Source: a virus
DNA: 34,494 nucleotides
Virus record (IMG/VR): IMGVR_UViG_3300043811_000215
Location: 1-34,494 of that record
Direction: 5' to 3' (one strand)
Positions 13,816-21,640 of this stretch are shown here, in pieces (positions within the stretch are counted from its first letter, which is position 1; the number at the start of each line of letters is the position of its first letter). The notes under the pieces are model-generated. The model saw only the letters and a program-made list of their open reading frames with translations, was not told where the DNA came from and did not search any database. A program made the position numbers and the translations under genes.

Positions 13816-15659
13816 TCTTACTCGGCTTCGAAATCGGGACGGGAAAACGCGTGGAAATCCCGGAGACGGGACATCTGGCGTGGTTCGGCCAGACGCAGCT
13901 TTCCGGGAAGACGACGGCCCTTGAAGCCATCGCCTTTCGCGGCGAATTGCGCGCGGTGGCCTTCATCACCAAACAAGGCGAAGGCGGTTTCCTTACCGGC
14001 CGGATGATCCCGCCTTACTTCTCCGAGCCGACCAACGACGAAGAGCAACCGCTCTGGCGTTGGGTGAAGTCCATCCTGGAAGCGTCTCAACAGCGGAAAA
14101 TGGTTCTTGAGGAATCGTGGATCATCCGGGCATGTGAAGATCCCCGCCAGGCGAAGACGCTGAAAGACGTTCACGAAAACATCAAATCCCTTCTATCGGG
14201 TGAAAAGGGCGAGAGATATACCGGAAAGCGGAAGGGAAATAAGACGGAAACGAAATGGCTCCGAAAGCCTGTAACCGGCATGAATGCTGGCATCTACACA
14301 TCCTTAAAAGCGTACTTCGATATTGTGATGCCGCAGTTAGCCCGGCTCCCCTACACGAAAAAGCTAGAGCTCGGCCCCGGCCTGAACGTGATGGACCTGC
14401 GCGATTACGCGATGGAAACGCAGGCGCTCGTCATCCGATCCGTGATGGAGTGGGTGTACCAACATGAAAAAAATGTCCGCGTCATCGTCCCCGAAGCGCA
14501 AGATTTCGTCCCGCAAGGCAAAAACTCGCCCGTCAAAATGGCCTGCGAAACTCTGGTGCGTAAAGCTGGCGCCAATCGCAATTTCATGTGGCTCGACTCG
14601 CAAGACATGGCTGCCGTTGACAAATTTGCACTGCGAGCCTGCTCTATTGTGGGGATTGGGGTACAAACCGAAGGCCATGAGATCGACCGAAGTCTTGCTT
14701 CGCTGTTCACTCCAACACTTAGAGCCGTAGACATCGCCCGCCTGAAAATCGGGGAATTTTTCGTGCGCACGTCCGAAGCGCGCGTCTCGAAAGTGTACGT
14801 GATGCCCGCATGGATGGATTCCGAACTTCACGCCCAGGCCATCGCCAAAGGCGAGGAAACGGTTTCCAGCGCCCGCCTGATGCTGCGCGCATTCAAGGAT
14901 TTTCGTAAATCGTTGGAGCCGTCGTCCCCGGCCCCGGCGCAGTTACTTCAAATGCTAACGGAGGACTCGCCCGGCGAGGGCGATCCGAAAGGGGACGAAC
15001 ATGAAACCACGGCTAGCGAACCGCGCGGAAAAGATTCTGAATCGCACGGACCTGACGTTCCACCAGAAGCGGGAGAAAATCATCGAAACGCTGCTGGCGG
15101 AGATTTCCGCGGAACAACAGAAAGCGAGGGAACCGAAGAAATGTGGCGCGAAAAATACGAAGCCCTTCAAGCGGAGCATAAGTGCCTGATCGAAGCGCAC
15201 GACGCGCTCGCCGCGCGCGTCCGCGAACTGACGGCTCCCGGCAAAAATTCAAAGATCGAGCACGGCGTCGCGGTCCCTTCGAACGGCGACGATCGCCCCG
15301 CGCACTACGATCTGGATTTCATCTATCGGGAAGTGAAAGCGCGTGCGGCAAAAGATCCCGGCGTCCTGGAACTGCTCATGAAAAAACCGGAACTGCGCCT
15401 GAAAATCGAACGCCAAACCGTCGAGATGGACGATTCCACGATCATCGGCAAAATCGCTCGCCTGGTCCACGACGGCTATTTTTCCCAACCGAAAAACGGC
15501 CCCACGGTGCAGAAGGAATTAAAGCGCCGCGGCTGCGATCAGCCCACCACGAATCTGTACAAACCGCTGAACCGATTGACGGAAATGGGTTTTCTGACGC
15601 TCGAACCGGACGGTTTTCAGGCCGTCCCGGAAATGAAAGTGAACATCGCAAAGGCGTGA
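13812..15659 (+). CDS. HerA/FtsK-superfamily ATPase with C-terminal winged helix; candidate genome-packaging ATPase
   Basis: The 615-residue protein has an N-terminal strand (IGTGKRVEIP), Walker A GQTQLSGKT (26-34), a Walker B-like VIVPEAQDFVP (224-234, with Gln where HerA has His) and a sensor region NRNFMWLDSQDMAAVDKFAL. This order is that of HerA-type (DUF87) hexameric DNA translocases. A later IGEFFVRTSEARVSKVYVMP resembles archaeal and viral HerA relatives. Residues 370-480 are disordered and then coiled coil. A winged-helix domain occupies about 540-605. Tailless membrane viruses package DNA with this superfamily, and no terminase is seen, so packaging is the leading inference; DNA repair or conjugation-like roles remain possible. 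Its early-arm position is unusual for packaging. Confidence 0.88.
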   Translation: MILLGFEIGTGKRVEIPETGHLAWFGQTQLSGKTTALEAIAFRGELRAVAFITKQGEGGFLTGRMIPPYFSEPTNDEEQPLWRWVKSILEASQQRKMVLEESWIIRACEDPRQAKTLKDVHENIKSLLSGEKGERYTGKRKGNKTETKWLRKPVTGMNAGIYTSLKAYFDIVMPQLARLPYTKKLELGPGLNVMDLRDYAMETQALVIRSVMEWVYQHEKNVRVIVPEAQDFVPQGKNSPVKMACETLVRKAGANRNFMWLDSQDMAAVDKFALRACSIVGIGVQTEGHEIDRSLASLFTPTLRAVDIARLKIGEFFVRTSEARVSKVYVMPAWMDSELHAQAIAKGEETVSSARLMLRAFKDFRKSLEPSSPAPAQLLQMLTEDSPGEGDPKGDEHETTASEPRGKDSESHGPDVPPEAGENHRNAAGGDFRGTTESEGTEEMWREKYEALQAEHKCLIEAHDALAARVRELTAPGKNSKIEHGVAVPSNGDDRPAHYDLDFIYREVKARAAKDPGVLELLMKKPELRLKIERQTVEMDDSTIIGKIARLVHDGYFSQPKNGPTVQKELKRRGCDQPTTNLYKPLNRLTEMGFLTLEPDGFQAVPEMKVNIAKA

Positions 15660-15859
15660 CAGAGCATTTCCCTAAATCGACGCTGACCGCGACGGCCTGG
15701 TGCGCGAAATGTTCCCGCTCGACGGAACATCAAATCGACGATGGCCGTGTGGGCCGCTGCCTGGACGCCGCGCATCCCGCGCCGCCGCTCCCCAAGGCCG
15801 TGATCCCGAAACTCGATTTGCCGGATGATCCGGAGCAGAAGAAACTCTTCGATTCGTAA
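15656..15859 (+). CDS. Mini zinc-ribbon protein
   Basis: The 67-residue product starts at GTG 15656, overlapping the ATPase stop as GTGA. WCAKCSRSTEHQIDDGRVGRC has a CX2C pair, His and a later Cys typical of small phage zinc ribbons. The C-terminus is proline-rich and acidic. Its role is unknown. Confidence 0.72.
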   Translation: MTEHFPKSTLTATAWCAKCSRSTEHQIDDGRVGRCLDAAHPAPPLPKAVIPKLDLPDDPEQKKLFDS

Positions 15860-15874
15860 GATGGAGGGCACCGC

Positions 15875-16045
15875 ATGAAACCATTTCTTCTCGGTAGCGC
15901 ATTAGTCATGACGATCAACGTATGTGCGTTTATTCAAGCCGGTCGTTTGAAAGCAGCGATTGCGTGCTGCGTCGTGCTTTTGCTGGAAGTGATAACCGTC
16001 ATTATTTTGGACGCAGAAGAAAAATGGCCAAAGATTCGCAAATAA
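15875..16045 (+). CDS. Small two-helix membrane protein
   Basis: The 56-residue gene has GGAGG 7 bases before its ATG. Two hydrophobic stretches (FLLGSALVMTINVCAFI and AIACCVVLLLEVITVIIL) are separated by QAGRLK, a hairpin topology, with a charged cytoplasmic tail. It could be holin-like or a superinfection-exclusion protein, but it is in the early arm, away from the lysis genes. Confidence 0.72.
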   Translation: MKPFLLGSALVMTINVCAFIQAGRLKAAIACCVVLLLEVITVIILDAEEKWPKIRK

Positions 16046-16073
16046 GCGAACGCACCGTATTGTTTGAGGAAGA

Positions 16074-16268
16074 ATGACCGACGCGCCGCCATATCACGGG
16101 CCGACGCCGGAAAATCCCGTCACGGAATGGGAATGCAAGTGCGGCTGCGTCTTCACGCACTGGAGCACGGACGGACGGAAAACTCCGAGGGATTGTCCAA
16201 GCTGCGGGACCGCGTTCGATCCCGCGTGGATCGTTCAGCACGTTGCGCCGCACACGAGGTACATCTGA
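16074..16268 (+). CDS. Mini zinc-ribbon protein
   Basis: The 64-residue protein follows GAGGAAG. CKCGCVFTHW and CPSCGTAF give two CX(1-2)C knuckles about 25 residues apart, a rubredoxin-like zinc ribbon. The rest is short and proline-rich. Function unknown. Confidence 0.78.
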   Translation: MTDAPPYHGPTPENPVTEWECKCGCVFTHWSTDGRKTPRDCPSCGTAFDPAWIVQHVAPHTRYI

Positions 16269-16271
16269 CGT

Positions 16272-16430
16272 ATGAAGATCGCCGCATTCCTCGTGCTCGT
16301 ATGGTCCCTGGCAATCGCGGTGCATCTTTTGTGCGAATCGTGGATCATCGCGACGCGCGGCTTTTCGTCTTTGAAAGAATGCCGCCGCTGGTGGTGCCCG
16401 CACGGACTTTTGAATCGGTGGAGATCATGA
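16272..16430 (+). CDS. 52-residue membrane protein
   Basis: It starts at ATG 16272, three bases after the preceding stop, and its end overlaps the next start as ATGA. The N-terminal helix IAAFLVLVWSLAIAVHLLC is a signal-anchor. The C-terminal part is Arg/Trp/Cys-rich (CRRWWCPHGLLNRWRS). Topology and role are unknown. Confidence 0.65.
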   Translation: MKIAAFLVLVWSLAIAVHLLCESWIIATRGFSSLKECRRWWCPHGLLNRWRS

Positions 16431-16840
16431 CGGCAATCCTGAAAACCCTTCCGACACGTTTCGCACGCGGCCAATTAGAGAAATTCTTTGGCGCGGGCGA
16501 TCAGGGTAACGAGCATTTCTGCGCATATTATTTCACGCTTGGACGCGGACGCCCGCAGCGCCCCGAACCTGTGACGCAGCTTTACTTCACGCACAGCGGG
16601 ATCGTTCTGGGATTCTTTGCGATTAAGGAAATCGTGCAAAACAAGGGACAACTTCCTTTGCTCACCACGCTCGATGGCGATCCCTCGGAATGGCAAATCA
16701 AACCGGACAGGTGGGTTGCCGTTTGCCACGCGCCATTCCATCGGCTGAAAGAAAGGCTGTACCACACCGGATTTCAAGGCTGGCGATATTTCGATCTGAA
16801 AAGCTATAGGGCAAGTCTGGAATCGAAGGTACGTTTATGA
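16427..16840 (+). CDS. Small folded protein of unknown function, beta-rich
   Basis: The frame encodes 137 residues from ATG 16427 and is coupled to both neighbours by ATGA. FTHSGIVLGFFAIKEIV and DRWVAVCHAPFHRLKERLYH, and then GFQGWRYFDL, suggest a compact domain of the PUA or ASCH-like beta-barrel type seen in small phage proteins (tentative). It could bind a modified base or RNA. Confidence 0.75.
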   Translation: MTAILKTLPTRFARGQLEKFFGAGDQGNEHFCAYYFTLGRGRPQRPEPVTQLYFTHSGIVLGFFAIKEIVQNKGQLPLLTTLDGDPSEWQIKPDRWVAVCHAPFHRLKERLYHTGFQGWRYFDLKSYRASLESKVRL

Positions 16841-17031
16841 GCGATGAATCTTGGATTTCCATCATAGACAGATTGCCGAAGGAAGGCGTCGAAGTTTTGA
16901 CGAAGATCGACAACGAAAAAGGCTGCCGGAACATAACGACTTTGCGTCGGCAAGGTAATCTGTGGTTCTTTCCCGACATGAGTATGTACGTTTACTACAC
17001 ACCGACTCACTGGAAGGAAATTAGGGCGTGA
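16837..17031 (+). CDS. DUF551-like protein
   Basis: The 64-residue product has the DUF551 signature: WISIIDRLPKEGVEVL at the N-terminus and THW near the C-terminus. This family is common in phage early regions and has no known function. It is coupled to the previous gene by ATGA. Confidence 0.82.
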   Translation: MSDESWISIIDRLPKEGVEVLTKIDNEKGCRNITTLRRQGNLWFFPDMSMYVYYTPTHWKEIRA

Positions 17032-17032
17032 C

Positions 17033-17329
17033 ATGGACATTCCACAAAACGCGATTGATATGATCGCCGAATTGACTATCGAGCGCGAGACACTGACCGA
17101 AGCCTTGCAGGACGTCCTGTGCTTTTACGATCGTGTGACGGGCGTCCTGCGGGGAGACGGCTGGACGGCGGCGGAAACCCTCCGACTGGCCGAAATCCGC
17201 GCCCTAGCGTACGGCCATCCCGCGGAGATGCCCGTTCCTGCGAATAGGGCGCCCGCTGACGGCCAAACGGCTCCAGCAAGCTATGCCAAGATGTCCGAGG
17301 GCCAGAAAACCCCGGAAATCGGCTCCTAA
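17033..17329 (+). CDS. Small early protein of unknown function
   Basis: The product has 98 residues. The N-terminal half is an amphipathic helical region (MIAELTIERETLTEALQDVL) and the C-terminal half is Pro/Ala-rich and disordered. It starts one base after the previous stop, with AAGGAA upstream. No family recognised. Confidence 0.72.
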   Translation: MDIPQNAIDMIAELTIERETLTEALQDVLCFYDRVTGVLRGDGWTAAETLRLAEIRALAYGHPAEMPVPANRAPADGQTAPASYAKMSEGQKTPEIGS

Positions 17330-17332
17330 GAC

Positions 17333-17350
17333 CGTGTTTCGTGATCCGTG
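17333..17350. repeat. Interspersed repeat around TTCGTGATCCGTG, copy 2
   Basis: This is the inverted partner of 9019-9036 (17 of 18 bases). It lies in the short gap before the methyltransferase gene and could mark the edge of an inserted segment. Confidence 0.55.
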
Positions 17351-17361
17351 GCCGGTGACCC

Positions 17362-18159
17362 GTGAAACCCTACTATTCTGAGGACGGCATCACGATCTAT
17401 CATGGGGATTGTAGGGACGTGCTTCCGGGCCTCCAGGCGGACATGGTGTTGACCTCGCCGCCTTACGGTGGCATGCGGACTTATGAAGCGCTTAGGCCTG
17501 AGGAGTGGCTTGACGTTATCCCACATCTGTACCCGGTCTTGGGACCCGGGTCCGTATGTGTGTGGAACGTGTCTGATCAGACTATCGATGGGAGTGAGAC
17601 GGGAACATCCTTCCGTCAGGCATTAAAGATGCTTGAGGTGGGCTTCAAACTTCATGACACAATGATTTATATTAAGGAAGGTGTTTCGTTTCCAGATGCA
17701 AACCGCTATCTGCCAGCATTCGAGTACATGTTTGTAGCGAGCAAGGGTTCGCCGCGAACTTTCATGCCCATCAGGGATCGCCTCAATAAGTATGCTTTCG
17801 ACAGGATACATGGGACCAACCGCCAACAGGACGGTAGAACTACTCCGAAGAAGGGCCTCGAGGTAAAACGCACAGTGCCAGAGTACGGCTGGCGTTACAA
17901 CTGGTGGCTTATCTCAAATCGCGAGGCGACGAATTCTGAGTCAGCTGGACATCCCGCCGTAATGCCGCGTCAGATGGCAATTGACCATATCCAGACATGG
18001 AGTGTCACACAGGAGTGCATTCTCGATCCTTTCATGGGCAGCGCCACGACTCTTCGGGCAGCAAAAGACTTAGGCCGTCGCGCCATCGGCATCGAGATCG
18101 AAGAAAAATATTGCGAGATTGCCGCGAAGCGGCTTGCACAAAAAGTTTTCACCTGGTGA
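17362..18159 (+). CDS. DNA methyltransferase, N4-cytosine or N6-adenine type (beta class)
   Basis: The 265-residue enzyme starts at GTG 17362. The catalytic motif IV TSPPYGG (31-37) precedes the S-adenosylmethionine site DPFMGSATT (222-230), the order of beta-class enzymes. The SPPY form favours N4-cytosine but does not settle it. No restriction endonuclease is adjacent, so it probably protects viral DNA against host restriction or regulates it. Codon use differs from neighbours: GAG is favoured over GAA and AGG arginine codons occur, which suggests recent acquisition. A short repeat lies just upstream, and the ribosome site is weak. Confidence 0.92.
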   Translation: MKPYYSEDGITIYHGDCRDVLPGLQADMVLTSPPYGGMRTYEALRPEEWLDVIPHLYPVLGPGSVCVWNVSDQTIDGSETGTSFRQALKMLEVGFKLHDTMIYIKEGVSFPDANRYLPAFEYMFVASKGSPRTFMPIRDRLNKYAFDRIHGTNRQQDGRTTPKKGLEVKRTVPEYGWRYNWWLISNREATNSESAGHPAVMPRQMAIDHIQTWSVTQECILDPFMGSATTLRAAKDLGRRAIGIEIEEKYCEIAAKRLAQKVFTW

Positions 18160-18164
18160 ATCTG

Positions 18165-18617
18165 ATGCCTACGACAATGAAAGCCCTCACGCTTTGGCAA
18201 CCGTGGGCGACGCTCATCGCTCTTGGCGAAAAGCGCATCGAAACCCGATGCTGGCAAACGTCCTATCGCGGCGAGCTCGCCATCTATGCCGCAAAAAAAC
18301 TTCCGCCGCGATGGCTCGGCGCGTCCCTGCACGAAAACGAGTTTCAGAACGAACTTGCCGATTGTCTGAACGTCCGCCGGGATGATGTGGGATCGGCGAT
18401 TCGCTGCATGCCGTTCGGCTGCATTGTGGCGATCGTTCGTCTCGTCGATATCGAACAAACCGATCAGGTGAGAGAAATAGTCTGCCAAAGGGAGCGGATC
18501 TTCGGAAACTACGAAGATGGCCGCTACGCCTGGCACCTGGAACTCGAAAAGCGTTTTGAATCTCCCATTCCCGCAAAAGGCAATCGTCTGCTGTGGAATT
18601 GGCCCGTTTCCTTCTAA
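18165..18617 (+). CDS. ASCH-domain protein
   Basis: The 150-residue product begins MPTTMKALTLWQPWATLI; a second ATG at 18177 gives the usual family start. LTLWQPWATLIALGEKRIET followed by YRGELAIYAAKK and later RYAWHLEL is characteristic of the ASCH (PUA-like) fold. Family members bind RNA or hydrolyse modified cytidines. Beside a DNA methyltransferase it may deal with modified nucleosides (inference). Confidence 0.87.
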   Translation: MPTTMKALTLWQPWATLIALGEKRIETRCWQTSYRGELAIYAAKKLPPRWLGASLHENEFQNELADCLNVRRDDVGSAIRCMPFGCIVAIVRLVDIEQTDQVREIVCQRERIFGNYEDGRYAWHLELEKRFESPIPAKGNRLLWNWPVSF

Positions 18618-18720
18618 ATCCCAGGAAAACCTTCGTACTACGAAAAAGGTACTGGTACGCTATTCCGCCCGCCGCTCTCCCTTGCGATACTCGGTTCAGG
18701 CGAGGATAAAGACACAACAC

Positions 18721-18906
18721 ATGATCATCCGATGCGCATGGTGCAAGGGAACCATCAAAAACTTCCAGGGAGAAGGAACTCCGCAATGCTCGGACGGCAT
18801 TTGCGCTCCCTGCCGCGAAAAATATTTTCCGGAGACGCTTCTCTCCGTCCGGGAAACCGCCGCGGCCGTGCTCGCCGAATCCCGCCAGGGAAGGGGACTC
18901 CGATGA
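18721..18906 (+). CDS. Mini zinc-binding protein
   Basis: The 61-residue protein has CAWCKG near residue 5 and CAPCREKYF near residue 27, two CX2C knuckles. A helical tail follows. It comes after a 103-base gap in which TTGCGA and GATAAA with a 17-base spacer may form a weak promoter. Its stop overlaps the next start as ATGA. Confidence 0.75.
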   Translation: MIIRCAWCKGTIKNFQGEGTPQCSDGICAPCREKYFPETLLSVRETAAAVLAESRQGRGLR

Positions 18907-19388
18907 GATTTTTCAAGTGCAGTTTAATCGCTGTGTTTGTCGCGCTGCCGTCTTTTGCGGCTGATCCGTCCGTCCTGCCGGACAAACCCGTTCCGGTGGA
19001 AAAGCCGCGCACGGCGGATCGCGAATTCCTGATCGAAGCCGGAAGTATGGGCGCGGCCTGGACGTTCGATGCGGTCACCACGCACGACGTTTTCGCCGCG
19101 AACGCGGGCTATCACGAAGTAGGCAACTTTTTCCCAGGATCGCGGTCCACGGCGAAAGTGATGGGCGCATGGGCGGCGGTGGACGTTGCCGCGGCGGTAG
19201 TCGCGTACGAATGGAAGGGCCACGTCAAGAACCGCTATTTGCATCCCCTATGGCGAGTTCCGATGGCGCTCCGCGCAACCGATCACGTCCAGGCGGGAAT
19301 CGGCAATGTCAGACTGTTGGGAAATGTTCCTGCGGAGCCCTCGAGAACTTTGCCGGTACCGGCGAACCCGATCACGCGCTTTCCGTAA
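18903..19388 (+). CDS. Exported protein of unknown function, last gene of the early arm
   Basis: This 161-residue protein has a Sec signal peptide (FFKCSLIAVFVALPSFA, cleavage near residue 20). It then has alternating hydrophobic segments (VMGAWAAVDVAAAVVAYEWK) and the ending NRYLHPLWRVPMALRATDHV. One or two weak membrane helices are possible. It may act in the periplasm or inner membrane, for example in exclusion or envelope modification (inference). The late arm converges on it with only 22 bases between. Confidence 0.78.
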   Translation: MRFFKCSLIAVFVALPSFAADPSVLPDKPVPVEKPRTADREFLIEAGSMGAAWTFDAVTTHDVFAANAGYHEVGNFFPGSRSTAKVMGAWAAVDVAAAVVAYEWKGHVKNRYLHPLWRVPMALRATDHVQAGIGNVRLLGNVPAEPSRTLPVPANPITRFP

Positions 19389-19410
19389 GCCTTCCCGGAA
19401 AGATCAAATT

Positions 19411-19602
19411 TTAGGCGGATTTATCTGGCGGAGTATTCAGAAACTGATGAAGTGCAAACGAACAATTATCACAGAGATCGGTGCCCACAACAGTTTCCCA
19501 TCCTGATGGCAGTAATTTTGCGCGATCTTCCGGAAGACAAACATTCTCTAATCTTGCGCGGTCCTGACGCGAACACCGATCGCAAGTGAAGGTCAATGCC
19601 AT
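19411..19602 (-). CDS. Mini zinc-ribbon protein, last gene of the late arm
   Basis: The 63-residue product has CDRCSRQDRA near residue 7 and LCDNCSFALH near residue 44, two CX2C pairs. It follows the previous late gene by 6 bases. Function unknown. No obvious terminator lies between it and the converging early arm. Confidence 0.75.
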   Translation of the reverse strand: MALTFTCDRCSRQDRARLENVCLPEDRAKLLPSGWETVVGTDLCDNCSFALHQFLNTPPDKSA

Positions 19603-19608
19603 TTCACG

Positions 19609-19977
19609 TTAAGCGGATTTCGCGATCGGCGCGGGACCCGGAGAAGAGGGAAGGGAAGCGGCCTTGGCCGCGGCGATCACCGTTTTCAGATCGGAAACGG
19701 TTTGCGTGTCCAGCGTCACATTCAGCGCATTCGCGCCCGCGGCTTCGCCCGCGTCTTCCACCACCTGCGCGGCGCCGTCCAGAAGTTTCATCGCCAGATT
19801 AAATGCCGTGGCCGATCCGGGAACGAACGCTTCGATCACCGGCGCGATTTTTCCCTCGTCGGCCGTGACCGTCGCTACGATGGCCGGCGCGTCGGCCGCC
19901 GTTTTCTCAAAGAAGCTTTTTACGGCATTGCCGGCTTTCGCCAGGTCCGAAACGATCGTTCCGAGTAGATTTGCCAT
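19609..19977 (-). CDS. Alanine-rich helical protein of unknown function
   Basis: The 122-residue product from ATG 19977 consists of amphipathic helices (GTIVSDLAKAGNAVKSFFEK, then VTADEGKIAPVIEAFVPG). The end is Ala/Pro-rich. The open frame extends upstream, but that part has no good start. The ribosome site GGGAG lies in the loop of a small hairpin, GGAAG-GGAGA-CTTCC. It resembles small helical proteins often found near phage lysis genes, without a known role. Confidence 0.75.
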   Translation of the reverse strand: MANLLGTIVSDLAKAGNAVKSFFEKTAADAPAIVATVTADEGKIAPVIEAFVPGSATAFNLAMKLLDGAAQVVEDAGEAAGANALNVTLDTQTVSDLKTVIAAAKAASLPSSPGPAPIAKSA

Positions 19978-20160
19978 GTCAGGAAGTCTCCCTTCCGGGA
20001 ATGCTATCACATCACCATATTTTTCGGGGTTTTCGGTTTTCCCACAGCCCCTTTTGAACAACGGCCAGCGCATCGGTCCAGTGTTGGCAGAACACCGGCT
20101 CAAACGGCGAAAATGGGAATCGAACGCACCAGGACAATCCGATCTTTCGAACCGTTATTT
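19978..20160. other. Intergenic region in the late arm
   Basis: These 183 bases have no convincing gene. They contain TTTTCCCACAG near 20037 (similar to 7901-7931), a GGGG/CCCC-bounded potential hairpin just before it, and a T-arm-like TTCGATTCCC on the minus strand near 20113-20125 that is not part of a complete tRNA. A promoter for the last two late genes could lie here but none is clear. Confidence 0.5.
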
Positions 20161-20514
20161 TCACGGGTTTTTTGTGGCGGGTTTTTCATGTTCTTTCGCG
20201 GGAGTCGCGGGAGGCTTAGAAACTTCGTGAAAGGAAAGCGTGTTCGGATCGAACTGGACGGAATCTTCCGGCCAGCCATTTTCCTTTTCGACGGCTTTCA
20301 CTTCGCCGTTGAACGCGGCGACGGCCTGTTGAAAATGCTCTTGCGCGAGCGCGAATCTGGATTGCTGGACTTCCAGCCTCAGCCTCTGATTCTCCGTCAG
20401 CTCGTAGCTTTTCTTGTCCTGTTTTTCCTGTGAAACGCCGATCTTCGCCATCCCTAAAACTGCGATCACGATGAAAACGGAAACCGTCCAGCCAATCCAA
20501 GCGCGCGATCTCAT
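20161..20514 (-). CDS. Membrane-anchored coiled-coil protein, spanin-like candidate
   Basis: The 117-residue product starts at ATG 20514 behind GGGAG, overlapping the previous stop as ATGA. An N-terminal helix (WIGWTVSVFIVIAVLGMAKI) is followed by a helical, glutamine-rich coiled coil (LRLEVQQSRFALAQEHFQQA). The tail is proline-rich. This plan and its place after endolysin and holin-like genes fit an inner-membrane spanin or another lysis accessory protein; the identity is inferred. Confidence 0.75.
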   Translation of the reverse strand: MRSRAWIGWTVSVFIVIAVLGMAKIGVSQEKQDKKSYELTENQRLRLEVQQSRFALAQEHFQQAVAAFNGEVKAVEKENGWPEDSVQFDPNTLSFHEVSKPPATPAKEHEKPATKNP

Positions 20515-20714
20515 GGGTTCTCCCTCATGAACTTGGCAATTCGTTCGTTTAGAAATTTCAAGTAGTCTGTTGGTTTTAAGTCCATGAAATCCCGGCAAAA
20601 GGGTGATTCATGAGCTACGGCGCAAGCTTCGCTATCGACGAAAAACTTTTTCCCACACGGGCAAATTCCCTGTAAGTCGGCACTGAAATCGACAACTCGA
20701 GGTATTGGCATCAT
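20511..20714 (-). CDS. Small Cys/His-rich protein
   Basis: The 67-residue protein has ICPCGKKFFVDSEACAVAHE and then PFCRDF, a plausible zinc site (CXC, Cys, His, Cys) of a type seen in many small phage proteins. It overlaps both neighbours by 4 bases. Function unknown. Confidence 0.75.
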   Translation of the reverse strand: MMPIPRVVDFSADLQGICPCGKKFFVDSEACAVAHESPFCRDFMDLKPTDYLKFLNERIAKFMRENP

Positions 20715-21406
20715 TTCACGCTCGTCGCGACCTGCGCGGCCGGTCCCGCGAAATCGCGTAAAAAGACTTTTATCATATTCCAGGTACCGCGCACAGGGGT
20801 TGTCTCCCGATGCACGAATGCGCGAATGTCGCCGCTCGTGGCGTCCAGGTTTCCGGCCACGCCGTCCACATGCGCGAGCGTCTCATGAATCGCCGGATCG
20901 GCCATCGTTTTCGACGCGGTTTCCATCGCGGCGCTGGCCGCCTGCGTGGCGCCGATGGACGCATCGATCTCCGGGCGCAGCGCATCGATCGTGCTGTCCA
21001 CTTTCCCGGTTACGTCGGAGAGATCGCGCGCGGCGGTCCCTTCGAGCGCCGCCGTCGCATCTAAGCTGGTAGCCAGTTTCGGCAGGAGAACATTATTCAA
21101 AGATTCATCGGTGCGCACGATCGTCAACCGCAGCGCGGCCATCGTCTTATACGTTTCCAAGCTCGTCTTGTTCCAATACGCGCGTTGCTCGGCGGCGGCG
21201 AGTTTTGCCTGTTCGCCGGCGTCTCTGGCGCTGGCGGCCGCGTCCCGCAGATTTTGCATAGCCTGGTTCGTAGTAATAACGAGCGATGTCGTGGGGACCG
21301 TCAAGGCGTCGATTTTCAGGGACAGCTTGTACAGGAAAATCAGAATCCCGATCGCGAGAGCGACAATCGAGAGAGTTTTCAGGGCGTCTGCGGTCTGCGG
21401 CTTCAT
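20711..21406 (-). CDS. Membrane-anchored long coiled-coil protein
   Basis: This 231-residue protein has one N-terminal membrane helix (LSIVALAIGILIFLYKLSL), then a long helical region with heptads (LRDAAASARDAGEQAKLAAA) up to about residue 190. It would project a rod from the inner membrane into the periplasm. A short hydrophobic C-terminus follows. Candidates are a lysis accessory, an envelope-spanning protein, or a DNA-delivery protein. No family recognised. Confidence 0.78.
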   Translation of the reverse strand: MKPQTADALKTLSIVALAIGILIFLYKLSLKIDALTVPTTSLVITTNQAMQNLRDAAASARDAGEQAKLAAAEQRAYWNKTSLETYKTMAALRLTIVRTDESLNNVLLPKLATSLDATAALEGTAARDLSDVTGKVDSTIDALRPEIDASIGATQAASAAMETASKTMADPAIHETLAHVDGVAGNLDATSGDIRAFVHRETTPVRGTWNMIKVFLRDFAGPAAQVATSVK

Positions 21407-21409
21407 CCA

Positions 21410-21640
21410 TTACATTCCGACGCGCAAGTCTTTCCCGGTTAAATCGCTCAAAAGTTTCCGAAGCGTGGAGATCGTTTCGGCCATCGTGTCCGGCCCCTTG
21501 AAAATCATTTTCGAACGGATGTAGGTTGAGGGAGTGATTCCCAATCTTTTGCAGGTATCGTGAAGGCTGAGATATTCGGGAAGCGTGACGCGCACTCCGA
21601 TCACTTTTAAGCGTTGAAATCGTTTTTCGCGCCGCTTCAT
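21410..21640 (-). CDS. Ribbon-helix-helix-like small protein
   Basis: The 76-residue basic protein starts at ATG 21640, overlapping the stop of the 40-residue membrane frame as ATGA. RLKVIGVRVTLPEYLSLHDT and then ITPSTYIRSKMIFKG fit strand-helix-helix DNA binding. A regulator inside the lysis cluster would be suited to late gene control (inference). Confidence 0.75.
   Translation of the reverse strand: MKRREKRFQRLKVIGVRVTLPEYLSLHDTCKRLGITPSTYIRSKMIFKGPDTMAETISTLRKLLSDLTGKDLRVGM

Noticed and set aside
20105-20130. TTCGATTCCC on the minus strand, as in a tRNA 3' end or attachment site
   Set aside because: No matching acceptor strand or anticodon arm upstream, and no integrase in the genome.
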